A stretch of 11,441 nucleotides of DNA from Clostridia bacterium (GTDB lineage Bacteria; Bacillota; Clostridia; Oscillospirales; CAG-272). Of the stretch, positions 1-6,842 are shown in pieces. Where the stretch lies: contig JAFTMP010000150.1 of NCBI GenBank assembly GCA_017452335.1, forward strand, positions 1-11,441, in the 5' to 3' direction. The notes under the pieces were generated by a model. The model ran no database searches, was not told where the DNA came from, and worked only from the letters and a program-made list of their open reading frames with translations. Every line of letters begins with the position of its first letter. The first letter of the stretch is position 1. Position numbers and translations under genes: made by a program.

Positions 1-1
1 A

Positions 2-283
2 GAAGGAACCTTGTTTGAGTGTAAATTGGAATGGATTTATATTCCCAAAGGTCTGAAAAGCGCTTCGGAAGACAGTATTTATGCAGAAACGATCTATTAC
101 GGCGGCACCGAGAAGCAGTGGCGCGCGGTGGGCGCAGATGCCTGGTATGATACTATCTATTATGAAGCGACCCCGCCGAAGGCAGGGGATAAAACGGCGG
201 TGTGGGCGGTGCTTTCTCTTAGCTGCTTGGTTGGTGCAGGAGCGGTCGGTTGTCTTTATACACGCAAAAAGCGGGCGATCTGA
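2..283 (+). CDS. C-terminal part of a BspA-type leucine-rich-repeat surface protein (5' end outside window)
   Basis: The frame is open to the left edge, so this is the 3' end of a longer gene. The visible residues carry the signature of the last BspA-like (LRR_5) repeat: an IYIPKGLKS strand followed by IYYGGTEKQWRAV, which matches the 'IyYsGTeeqW' motif common in clostridial BspA-type proteins. The repeat half-recurs as DAWYDTIYYEA. It ends with a short Pro/Lys linker (PPKAGD at 173-190), a hydrophobic stretch of about 20 residues and a basic tail (RKKRAI), the layout of a C-terminal membrane or cell-wall anchor. PPKAGD resembles the clostridial sortase signal (N/S)PKTGD but is degenerate, so simple membrane anchoring is equally possible. 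BspA-type LRR proteins usually mediate adhesion; the role here is inferred. The gene converges on rpsR and shares its terminator. Confidence 0.75.
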   Translation, partial: EGTLFECKLEWIYIPKGLKSASEDSIYAETIYYGGTEKQWRAVGADAWYDTIYYEATPPKAGDKTAVWAVLSLSCLVGAGAVGCLYTRKKRAI

Positions 284-312
284 ACCTCGCCTTGAAAACC
301 AAAACAAAAATG

Positions 313-342
313 CCCGTTGCGTAAGCAACGGGTGATTTTTTT
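313..342. terminator. Bidirectional intrinsic terminator between LRR gene and rpsR
   Basis: A perfect 8-bp stem, CCCGTTGC (313-320) and GCAACGGG (325-332), closes a GTAA loop. On the + strand it is followed by TGATTTTTTT (333-342). On the minus strand it is followed by a CATTTTTGTTTT tract (312-301). It lies between two convergent genes, so it should stop transcription from both sides. Confidence 0.85.
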
Positions 343-344
343 AA

Positions 345-686
345 TTAGTCTGCAGTGTAGGGCAGAAGAGCCAGAACTCTTGCTCTCTTGATTGCAGTGG
401 TCAGCTGACGCTGATGCATTGCGCAGGTACCGGTGATTCTTCTGGGAAGAATCTTGCCGCGCTCGGAAACAAACTTTCTAAGCTTTCCTGCATCCTTATA
501 GTCAATGCACTTTACCTTTTCAACGCAGAATACGCAAACCTTCTTTCTCTTGCGGTTAGCGTTGTTCTGACGGTAGGGCGCCTTTGCGGGCTTTTCTTCA
601 GCTGCGGGAGCAGCTTCAGCAGCGGGCGCTTCAGTAACTACAGGAGCAACCGTCTCTTCGGTTGCAACAATCTTTTCGTTATCCAT
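345..686 (-). CDS. rpsR: 30S ribosomal protein S18, zinc-type, with acidic N-terminal extension
   Basis: S18 sits in the small-subunit platform, where it binds 16S rRNA together with S6. The core from about residue 46 is unmistakable: KVCVFC, then IDYKDAGKLRKFVSERGKIL, PRRITGTCAMHQRQLTTAIKRAR and LALLPYTAD. CVFC plus the CxxH in TGTCAMHQ is the cysteine arrangement of zinc-binding (C+) S18; Bacillus subtilis S18 lacks these cysteines. The protein is 113 residues against roughly 75-80 for typical S18. The extra N-terminal 37 residues are rich in Ala, Glu and Pro and look disordered and acidic. The start is supported by AAGGAGG about 9 nt upstream. It is the last gene of the rpsF-ssb-rpsR operon, 24 nt after ssb. 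Confidence 0.97.
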   Translation of the reverse strand: MDNEKIVATEETVAPVVTEAPAAEAAPAAEEKPAKAPYRQNNANRKRKKVCVFCVEKVKCIDYKDAGKLRKFVSERGKILPRRITGTCAMHQRQLTTAIKRARVLALLPYTAD

Positions 687-710
687 CTTGCGAAATCCTC
701 CTTTTAAATT

Positions 711-1166
711 TTAGAACGGAAGATCGTCTTCGTTTTCTACTTGCTCAAAACGGGACGCATCTTCTGCGGGGCTTGAAAAACCGCTCTGTTCGCTTGCGTA
801 GGGGTTGTAGCCTGCGCTCTGAGAGCCGCGGTTTTCCGATGCGCTGTCAACAAATGCCACTTCATCCACCAGCACCTCGTAGGTGGTGCGCTTGGCACCC
901 TGCTGGTCGGTCCAGCTGTTCTGCTGGAGCTGTCCCACAATGGAAATGCAGCTGCCCTTGTGGAAATAGCGGGAGATGAACTCCGCTGTAGTTCTCCAGG
1001 CACGGCAGTTGATGAAATCGGTCTTTTGCTCAGCACCTTTGGCAATCTTTCTGTTGACTGCCACAGAGAAAGAAAGAACGGGCGTGCCGTTGGTGGTTTG
1101 CTTCAATTCGGGCTCAGCGGTCAATCTGCCGCCGAGGATCACCTTGTTAAAATTAAAGTTCGCCAT
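711..1166 (-). CDS. ssb: Single-stranded DNA-binding protein
   Basis: SSB coats single-stranded DNA during replication, recombination and repair. The 151-residue protein has the N-terminal OB-fold: NKVILGGRLTAEPELKQT, then GTPVLSFSVAVNRK, DFINCRAWRTTAEFISRYFHKG and ISIVGQLQQNSW. A flexible Gly/Ser/Gln-rich tail follows and ends in the acidic tip ENEDDLPF, the conserved peptide that recruits partner repair and replication proteins. Its ribosome binding site (AGAGGG) overlaps the rpsF stop codon, so translation is probably coupled; only 12 nt separate the two genes. The rpsF-ssb-rpsR order is typical of Firmicutes. Confidence 0.97.
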   Translation of the reverse strand: MANFNFNKVILGGRLTAEPELKQTTNGTPVLSFSVAVNRKIAKGAEQKTDFINCRAWRTTAEFISRYFHKGSCISIVGQLQQNSWTDQQGAKRTTYEVLVDEVAFVDSASENRGSQSAGYNPYASEQSGFSSPAEDASRFEQVENEDDLPF

Positions 1167-1178
1167 CTGCCAACCCTC

Positions 1179-1475
1179 TTATGCTTCCTTCTTTACAACG
1201 ATAGAACGCATAATGCCTTCAGTGATGTGGTACACTCTTTCCAGCTCTGCAACAAAAGAAGCAGGAGCGGTGAAGTTCACCAGCACATAGTAGCCGTCGT
1301 TCACGTCGTCGATCGGATAAGCGAATCTACGCTTGCCCCATTCGTTAACTTCAGTAACTTCGCCGTTTGCAGCGATCAGACCGGTGAACTTCTCCACCAG
1401 ACCCTTCACAGCTTCTTCGCCGAGTCTCAAGTCAACAACAAAGATCGTCTCGTAAGACACATTTGCTTTTGCCAT
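1179..1475 (-). CDS. rpsF: 30S ribosomal protein S6
   Basis: S6 is a small-subunit platform protein that forms a heterodimer with S18. The 98-residue sequence shows the family hallmarks: YETIFVVDLRLGEEAVKGLV, then the conserved EVNEWGKRRFAYPIDDVNDGYYVLVNF block and a C-terminal ERVYHITEGIMRSIVVK. Length is normal for the family. A GGGAGGTG ribosome binding site lies about 8 nt before the ATG. It is the first gene of the operon and follows a structured leader of about 107 nt with a consensus promoter. In E. coli and Bacillus the S6:S18 complex binds its own mRNA leader to repress the operon, and the leader here fits such control. Confidence 0.97.
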   Translation of the reverse strand: MAKANVSYETIFVVDLRLGEEAVKGLVEKFTGLIAANGEVTEVNEWGKRRFAYPIDDVNDGYYVLVNFTAPASFVAELERVYHITEGIMRSIVVKKEA

Positions 1476-1502
1476 GTTATTTACACCTCCCTATGGACTT
1501 TC

Positions 1503-1583
1503 GGCCGTCAAGTTGATTTTTTGGTTGACGGCAAGGAGAAAAGCGCACCTCCAAGCGCAAGTTGCCCGCGGGCGCTTCTCTGA
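1503..1583 (-). promoter_or_regulatory. Structured 5' leader of rpsF, candidate S6:S18 autoregulatory element
   Basis: On the minus strand the leader holds two hairpins between the predicted start of transcription (about 1583) and the rpsF ribosome binding site. The first pairs GAGAAGCGC (1580-1572) with GCGCTTTTCTC (1546-1536), with a small bulge. The second is a perfect 7-bp stem, CCGTCAA (1531-1525) with TTGACGG (1511-1505), closing a 13-nt A-rich loop. A CCG trinucleotide follows directly (1504-1502), before the Shine-Dalgarno sequence. Known S6:S18 leaders present a conserved CCG next to a helix, mimicking the 16S site. The position fits; assignment to that RNA family is inferred and needs a covariance-model test. 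Confidence 0.5.
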
Positions 1584-1589
1584 CGACCT

Positions 1590-1618
1590 ATTATATACCC
1601 GAAAAGCACATTTGTCAA
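1590..1618 (-). promoter_or_regulatory. Sigma-A promoter of rpsF-ssb-rpsR
   Basis: On the minus strand TTGACA (1618-1613) is followed after exactly 17 bp by TATAAT (1595-1590), a perfect consensus on both boxes. The region upstream of the -35 box is A/T-rich (1621-1675) and could act as an UP element. Predicted start of transcription is near 1583. Confidence 0.9.
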
Positions 1619-1693
1619 GCCTTTTTTGAAAAAATATGTAAAATACAACCGGTAGATTTTTTGAATTTTTTTAGCTAAACCCGTCGCATAATG

Positions 1694-1722
1694 TTGACAA
1701 ACCGCGGGAAATACAGTATACT
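1694..1722 (+). promoter_or_regulatory. Sigma-A promoter of the first dockerin protein gene
   Basis: TTGACA (1694-1699), a 17-bp spacer and TATACT (1717-1722). It is divergent from the rpsF promoter, with 75 bp between the two -35 boxes; that interval is strongly A/T-rich. The predicted start of transcription near 1729 leaves a leader of about 58 nt before the ATG at 1788. Confidence 0.85.
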
Positions 1723-1771
1723 TATTATATATAATGATAGGTTGTTCTTTGGAGATGGGCAGAATTTATAG

Positions 1772-1777
1772 AAAGGA
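1772..1777 (+). promoter_or_regulatory. Ribosome binding site that fixes the start at 1788
   Basis: AAAGGA lies 10 nt upstream of ATG 1788. The in-frame ATG at 1734 has no such site and is only about 5 nt from the predicted start of transcription, and its extra 18 residues would precede an otherwise ideal signal peptide. The 1788 start is therefore preferred. Confidence 0.75.
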
Positions 1778-1787
1778 ACACACCGGG

Positions 1788-4763
1788 ATGATTTACAAAA
1801 GACATAAAATTTTGGCGCTGCTTTTGGCGCTTTTTATACTTGTTTCCGCATTACCTCTTTCTGCGCTTGCCGCGGATACCATGCAGGTTTCGGGCAAAAA
1901 AGGGAGCGATTTCAGCGAAAACACCTATATTTCTGGACAATTGCAGATCCTTTTTGACCGACTCGTTTACAGCGATACCCCCTATTTTACGGTGATGGGC
2001 GCCACCACCTGCGGGAACACGGCGTGTTCCTCCTGCGGGTTGGTGGCAGTGAGCAAGAGCCATCCCGCCCTTGCCGATCTGGCTTTGGAGTTTCCCTCCA
2101 CCGCTTACGGAAGCGGTGCGTTTGTGCGTTATGCCTTTGCGCTGATCTTTGGCACGAAGCTGCAGGCGATCAACTATTTCGGCAACACGGTGGCAACGAT
2201 CCCTCTTCAACAGGTCGGCAGAGTTTCCATTGAGCGCTCCGCGGGTGTTCCTGCGGCAGGTGTCAGCGGCAGTTACGAAGTGATGAGCGTGGATAATTTA
2301 CGGATCATCTTGAAAAAAGGAACCCCCGGCGACCTGATCCAAGCGCGCTCCGCGGGCGGTGGCAATCACTCCATGATCTTTCTTGGTGCGACGGAGACCG
2401 GCGTGACGGTACTGCACAGTATTGATTACGATGTAGAAGGAATTGAGAAAAACAGGGTCGTCATTTCCGAAATGACCTATGAGAGCATGATCGCAAGCTG
2501 GGGACAGATTATCACGCTCTTCCGCGCAGATGCCGATACCTATTCTGAGACCTGGGCAAAGGGTGAGACTCTGCACGTGACCCATCGTTATACCGATGAA
2601 ACGGGCAATAACTGTGCCGTTTGCGGAAAACTCATTGACCCGCTTCCGCAGGTGAGCGCGGCGGGTGCAGGGGTGTACATGGCAAGCGTTGCTACGGGTG
2701 CTTACGCAAGTTATTATCGTTCAAGCACCAAAAAGGCGAGCATTTCCGTGGGAACATGGGTTACCGTTACGGGCTCTGTGACCAATGCGGTGGGCAAGAC
2801 CTTCTATTTGCTTGAAAACGGGACTTATGTGCCCGCAGAGGACTTTTCAAACGGTGCGGGAACGGCGCCCTCTATTGAGCTGACCACCTTTCCCTCGGGA
2901 AATCTGGTGCAAGGCTCCTCCTTTGGTTTACGCGGTACGGTGAGCCTTTCTTCGGGGCTTTCAACGGTGACCGGATACATTCTTTCTTCAAGCGGCACTG
3001 TTTTGCAGAATGTTCCCCAAAGCACGACGGCGACCTCGCTGAGTCTGGGCTCCAGTACGGTCAACTCCAAGCTGCGCTTTGGCATTTTGGAGCCCGGCGG
3101 ATACGTGATGATGATCACGGCAAAGGGACAAAACGGTGCGATGGCGGCAAAGACTTATCCCTTCACGGTTGTGGCTGAGTCGGAGAAAACTACGCCTGCC
3201 GCCCCTTCGGCGCCTACCGTTTCCTCCAAAACCTCTACATCGGTCACTTTAAAAAGCGTTACCGGGTATGAATACAGCAAAAACGGCACCACTTGGCAGA
3301 CCAGTCCCACCTTTACGGGTCTTTCTCCTGCCACGACCTATAAGTTTTATCAGAGAGTGGCGGCAACGTCCACATCCTATGCCAGTCCCGCAAGTGCGGC
3401 GGTTACGGTGAGCACCGATAAGGCAAGCAGTAATGCGCCCGCCGCCCCCACGCTTTCTTCCAAAACAGCTACGTCGGTTACTTTGAAAAGTGTTACCGGG
3501 TATGAATACAGCAAAAACGGCACCACTTGGCAGACCAGCCCCACCTTTACGGGTCTTTCTCCTGCCACGACTTATAAGTTTTATCAAAGAGTGGCGGCAA
3601 CGTCCACGGCAAATGCCAGTGCCGCAAGCGATGCTTTGACGGTGACTACCGAAAAGACGAGCGTGAGCAGACCTTCCGCACCCACCCTGTTATCAAAGAC
3701 CGATACAAGCGTGACGCTTGAGAGCGTGAGCGGTTACGAGTACAGCAAAAACGGTACCACTTGGCAGAGCAGTGCAACCTTTACGGGGCTTTCTCCCGCC
3801 ACGAGCTACAAGTTTTATCAGCGGGTAGCGGAAACGGCAACTGCCTATGCAAGCCCCTCCAGTACGGCGCTTACGGTAATGACCGACAAGGCAAGCGTGA
3901 GCAAGCCCTCCGCGCCCACCCTGTTATCAAAGACCGATACAAGCGTGACGCTTGAGAGCGTGAGCGGTTACGAGTACAGCAAAAACGGCACCACCTGGCA
4001 GAGCAGTGCAACCTTTACGGGGCTTTCTCCCGCTACCTCCTACACCTTTTATCAGAGAGTGGCAGAAACATCCACGTCCTATGCCAGCCCTGCAAGCGTT
4101 GCCTTTCGTGTGACTACACTGAAAAAGACCGTTGCACCGCCCGAGGCGCCCGGAACGGATCGTATAGAGGATCTTACGGTAACGCTGAAAGAGATCCCTG
4201 GCGCACAATACAGCGTGGACGGTGGAAAGCACTGGCAGGACTCTCCGGTATTTGTCCTTTCGCAGTATGGAACATACACCTTTGTGGTGCGCTTTGCCGA
4301 AACGGACAGTGCCTACGCCAGCGAAGCGTCAGCACCTCTGAGCGTTGCGGTCAATCCCAGAAGGATCACTTCAGAAAACCTGCTCATTCAAGAGGAATCC
4401 CATGTGGTTTGCGGCGTTTTTGCAGGAATGACCGTGCAGGAACTGCTTGATGAGATCAACGAACGCGCGTTTGTTCGGGTGACGGATGCTGCGGGTAGGG
4501 AGGTCGGCACACACGAGCGCGTTCAAACGGGCATGCTCCTGACGCTTCCCGAGAACGAGCAGTATACCTTGGCGGTGTATGGCGATCTGGATGGAGATGG
4601 CTTAACGGATGTGCTGGATCTGATGCAGGTAAAGCTGAGGATCGTGAACGAAGCGCCCCTTCGTGTAGAAGCGCTGTTTGCGGCGGATATGAACGCAGAC
4701 GGATTGGTGGATCTTTTGGATTATGCGATTCTCTGTAAACGCGTTTTGCAGGGAGCGGAATAA
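1788..4763 (+). CDS. Secreted multidomain protein: papain-like domain, SH3/Ig-like domains, five 78-residue FN3-like repeats, C-terminal dockerin
   Basis: A 991-residue exported protein. Residues 1-29 form a signal peptide (basic start, long Leu/Ala core, ALAA cleavage region). Residues about 35-245 resemble papain-like CHAP/NlpC-type domains of clostridial secreted proteins: a Cys cluster (C75, C80, C83), an F-V-R-Y-A-F helix, LKKGTPGDLI and a conserved-looking HSMIFLG (H194). The position expected for the nucleophilic Cys before F-V-R-Y appears to be Ser109, so it may be inactive. A small H...CxxC knuckle follows (C276, C279), then an SH3-like segment (about 289-354) and an Ig-like domain (about 359-461, SFGLRGTVS). 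Residues 472-861 are five 78-residue FN3-like repeats. Residues about 862-931 form a linker module, and 932-988 a type I dockerin with two Ca-binding loops (DLDGDGLTDVLD and DMNADGLVDLLD). The dockerin predicts docking to a cohesin; the only cohesin-like gene seen starts at 10779. The gene has its own promoter and terminator, so it is monocistronic. Confidence 0.85.
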   Translation: MIYKRHKILALLLALFILVSALPLSALAADTMQVSGKKGSDFSENTYISGQLQILFDRLVYSDTPYFTVMGATTCGNTACSSCGLVAVSKSHPALADLALEFPSTAYGSGAFVRYAFALIFGTKLQAINYFGNTVATIPLQQVGRVSIERSAGVPAAGVSGSYEVMSVDNLRIILKKGTPGDLIQARSAGGGNHSMIFLGATETGVTVLHSIDYDVEGIEKNRVVISEMTYESMIASWGQIITLFRADADTYSETWAKGETLHVTHRYTDETGNNCAVCGKLIDPLPQVSAAGAGVYMASVATGAYASYYRSSTKKASISVGTWVTVTGSVTNAVGKTFYLLENGTYVPAEDFSNGAGTAPSIELTTFPSGNLVQGSSFGLRGTVSLSSGLSTVTGYILSSSGTVLQNVPQSTTATSLSLGSSTVNSKLRFGILEPGGYVMMITAKGQNGAMAAKTYPFTVVAESEKTTPAAPSAPTVSSKTSTSVTLKSVTGYEYSKNGTTWQTSPTFTGLSPATTYKFYQRVAATSTSYASPASAAVTVSTDKASSNAPAAPTLSSKTATSVTLKSVTGYEYSKNGTTWQTSPTFTGLSPATTYKFYQRVAATSTANASAASDALTVTTEKTSVSRPSAPTLLSKTDTSVTLESVSGYEYSKNGTTWQSSATFTGLSPATSYKFYQRVAETATAYASPSSTALTVMTDKASVSKPSAPTLLSKTDTSVTLESVSGYEYSKNGTTWQSSATFTGLSPATSYTFYQRVAETSTSYASPASVAFRVTTLKKTVAPPEAPGTDRIEDLTVTLKEIPGAQYSVDGGKHWQDSPVFVLSQYGTYTFVVRFAETDSAYASEASAPLSVAVNPRRITSENLLIQEESHVVCGVFAGMTVQELLDEINERAFVRVTDAAGREVGTHERVQTGMLLTLPENEQYTLAVYGDLDGDGLTDVLDLMQVKLRIVNEAPLRVEALFAADMNADGLVDLLDYAILCKRVLQGAE
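3201..4370 (+). repeat. Five in-frame tandem repeats of 234 bp (78 residues)
   Basis: Units lie at 3201-3434, 3435-3668, 3669-3902, 3903-4136 and 4137-4370. The anchor codon of the central Tyr recurs at exactly 234-bp steps (3273, 3507, 3741, 3975, 4209). Each unit follows the pattern APxAPTxxSKTxTSVTLxSV, then GYEYSKNGTTWQ, FTGLSPATxYKFYQRVA and YASPAS, an FN3-like fold. Units 1 and 2 are nearly identical at the DNA level in their central 113 bp (three differences seen), and units 3 and 4 are nearly identical to each other. Unit 5 is diverged (AQYSVDGGKHWQ) but keeps the exact register. Confidence 0.95.
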
Positions 4764-4771
4764 AGAGTATG

Positions 4772-4806
4772 ACAGAGCTGTTTGTTTGCAACAGCTCTGT
4801 TTTTTT
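4772..4806 (+). terminator. Intrinsic terminator after the first dockerin protein gene
   Basis: An 11-bp perfect stem, ACAGAGCTGTT (4772-4782) with AACAGCTCTGT (4790-4800), closes a 7-nt loop and runs straight into a T run (4800-4806). It begins 8 nt after the stop codon and separates this gene from the dehydratase gene. Confidence 0.93.
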
Positions 4807-4837
4807 GTGCAGGCGGCGATGAAAAAAAGGGGAGCAC

Positions 4838-4866
4838 TTGACAAACGGTGTAAAAAGTTGTATTAT
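4838..4866 (+). promoter_or_regulatory. Sigma-A promoter of the UDP-sugar dehydratase gene
   Basis: TTGACA (4838-4843), a 17-bp spacer and TATTAT (4861-4866). The predicted start of transcription is near 4873, giving a leader of about 50 nt. The site lies between the upstream terminator and the dehydratase start codon. Confidence 0.8.
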
Positions 4867-4923
4867 TAAATGAGCTATGACATGTAACCTGTAAATTGTT
4901 TTTTTGGGGAAAAGGATAGAAAC

Positions 4924-6804
4924 ATGAATGAGATGAAGAAAATAGTGTGGCTTTCGCGTCTGAAGGCGATCGGCTGGATGGTGCTGGATGCGGTGATTTT
5001 GAATGTGGGTACAGCGTTGGCGCTCTTGATCGAACAGTACGGCGCAGACGGCTTTGCGGGCATGCTGAAGTCATTTTTGCTTACGGTACCAATCATGGCT
5101 CTGCTGACGGTCCTGATATTTTATGCTCTGCACAACTATCGTGTGATTTGGAAATATGCGCGGATCAAGGATGTATACAGATTGCTGCTTTCGGTATCTG
5201 CAGTGGAGCTTCTTTATTTCGGTGTCCATGTTTTGATCGCACAGCTTGCCGCGGGAGGCTCTTTTGCCCTTTTGAAGCTGAGCGTTTACCCGATCGGCGC
5301 GGTTTTTTCTCTGGCACTGCTGACCCTTTCAAAACTCTTTGCCCGTCAGTTTGGTAAGAGATCGAGGGCGAGCGCTGAGTCGGTAAAGGAGCAGGGTACG
5401 GAGAAGCTGTTGATCGTTGGAGGCGGCGACGCAGGTGCCATGATCATCAGAGATCTGAAAAATCAAGCTGAGCGGTATGATATTGCGGGGATCGTGGACG
5501 ATGCCCGTGAAAAGCAGGGACAGTCGGTGTACGGCGTGCGGGTGCTGGGCACCTGCGAGCAGATCCCCGAGATCGCCGAGCGGCTGAATGTTGATACCAT
5601 TCTCTTCTGCATTGCCACGTGTACGCCTGCTGATAGAGTGCGTATTTTGAATTTTTGTGCTGCTACGGGATGCCAGGTGAAGGTGCTCCCCGGTGTGGCA
5701 CAGCTCATCGACGGCAAAATTGACCGCGGACTTCTTCGTAAGGTAGAGATCGAGGATCTTCTGGAAAGAGACCCGATCCGCATTGACAACGCATCGGTTC
5801 TGGGATATGTGCGCGGCCGCACGATCTTAGTGACCGGTGGCGGCGGCTCCATCGGATCGGAGCTGTGCAGACAGGTTGCCGCCAATGCCCCCCGCAGGCT
5901 GGTGATCTTCGATATTTACGAAAACAATGCCTATGCCATCCAAAACGAGCTGAAAAGAGCTTATCCTGCGCTGGACCTGCAGGTGCTTATTGGTTCGGTT
6001 CGTGACGAGAAGAGGCTGGACGAGCTGTTCTTTGAGCATCGTCCCGAGATCGTCTTCCATGCCGCGGCGCACAAGCACGTGCCCTTGATGGAGGACAGTC
6101 CCAACGAGGCGATCAAGAACAATGTGTTGGGTACGGACAAAACTGCAACGGCTGCCGCGAACGCCGGCGTGAAGAAAGTCGTGCTGATCTCGACCGACAA
6201 GGCGGTGAACCCCACCAATGTGATGGGCACCACCAAGAGAGTGTGCGAAATGATCGTGCAGACCTATGATGCCCGTTCCAAAACCGAGTACGTGGCAGTG
6301 CGTTTCGGAAATGTGCTGGGCTCTAACGGCTCTGTGGTTCCCCTGTTCAAGGAGCAGATCGCCAAGGGCGGACCCGTCACGGTGACCCACCCCGACATCA
6401 TTCGCTATTTCATGACCATCCCCGAGGCGGTGGCGCTGGTTCTGCAGGCGGGTGCGCTTGCAAAGGGCGGGGAGATCTTTGTGCTGGATATGGGCAAGCC
6501 CGTGCGCATTTTGGATATGGCGGAAAAGCTGATCCGTCTTTCGGGATTTGAGCCCTATACCGATATCAAAATTGAATTTTCGGGTTTGCGTCCCGGCGAA
6601 AAGCTTTATGAGGAGCTGCTTATGGATGAGGAGGGACTGAGCAAAACGGAAAACACCTTGATCCATATCGGAAAGCCCATCAAGCTGGCTCCCGATTTTC
6701 TGCAGCGTCTTGAAAAACTGCGCGAAGATCTGCAAAAAGAAGATTTTGATGCCAAAAAGGAGCTCAAGGACATCGTGCCCACCTATCATCCCGATAAGGG
6801 CTGA
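4924..6804 (+). CDS. Membrane-bound nucleoside-diphosphate-sugar 4,6-dehydratase, CapD/WbpM/PglF family
   Basis: The likely reaction is NAD-dependent 4,6-dehydration of UDP-N-acetylglucosamine (or a related UDP-sugar), the first step toward diamino or deoxy sugars of capsules, glycoproteins or cell-wall glycans. The 626-residue protein has four N-terminal membrane helices (within residues about 12-140), a first Rossmann domain with LLIVGGGDAGAM (about 162-173), and a second, catalytic SDR-type Rossmann domain with ILVTGGGGSIGSEL (from about 301). Downstream motifs are FHAAAHKHVPLMEDSP, NNVLGTDKT and STDKAVNPTNVMGTTK (423-438). The last replaces the usual SDR Tyr by Met434 ahead of Lys438, as in WbpM/PglF. 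LRPGEKLYEELL is the C-terminal family signature. Size and order match full-length family members. The start is supported by AAAGGA 7 nt upstream. No other glycan genes flank it, so its pathway cannot be read from context; the sugar product is uncertain. Confidence 0.9.
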   Translation: MNEMKKIVWLSRLKAIGWMVLDAVILNVGTALALLIEQYGADGFAGMLKSFLLTVPIMALLTVLIFYALHNYRVIWKYARIKDVYRLLLSVSAVELLYFGVHVLIAQLAAGGSFALLKLSVYPIGAVFSLALLTLSKLFARQFGKRSRASAESVKEQGTEKLLIVGGGDAGAMIIRDLKNQAERYDIAGIVDDAREKQGQSVYGVRVLGTCEQIPEIAERLNVDTILFCIATCTPADRVRILNFCAATGCQVKVLPGVAQLIDGKIDRGLLRKVEIEDLLERDPIRIDNASVLGYVRGRTILVTGGGGSIGSELCRQVAANAPRRLVIFDIYENNAYAIQNELKRAYPALDLQVLIGSVRDEKRLDELFFEHRPEIVFHAAAHKHVPLMEDSPNEAIKNNVLGTDKTATAAANAGVKKVVLISTDKAVNPTNVMGTTKRVCEMIVQTYDARSKTEYVAVRFGNVLGSNGSVVPLFKEQIAKGGPVTVTHPDIIRYFMTIPEAVALVLQAGALAKGGEIFVLDMGKPVRILDMAEKLIRLSGFEPYTDIKIEFSGLRPGEKLYEELLMDEEGLSKTENTLIHIGKPIKLAPDFLQRLEKLREDLQKEDFDAKKELKDIVPTYHPDKG

Positions 6805-6842
6805 TAGGATCGCTATACAATGTAATAGGAAGAAAACTGAAA

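Noticed and set aside
960..1583. Plus-strand open frame of 207 codons opposite ssb and rpsF
   Set aside because: It overlaps two certain genes on the other strand and crosses their intergenic region and leader.
1734..1787. Longer N-terminus of the first dockerin protein starting at ATG 1734
   Set aside because: This ATG lies about 5 nt from the predicted start of transcription and has no ribosome binding site. ATG 1788 has AAAGGA at a suitable distance and begins a normal signal peptide.
3201..4370. CRISPR-like or non-coding tandem repeat array
   Set aside because: The repeats are in frame, 234 bp long without unique spacers, and encode an FN3-like domain inside a continuous gene.
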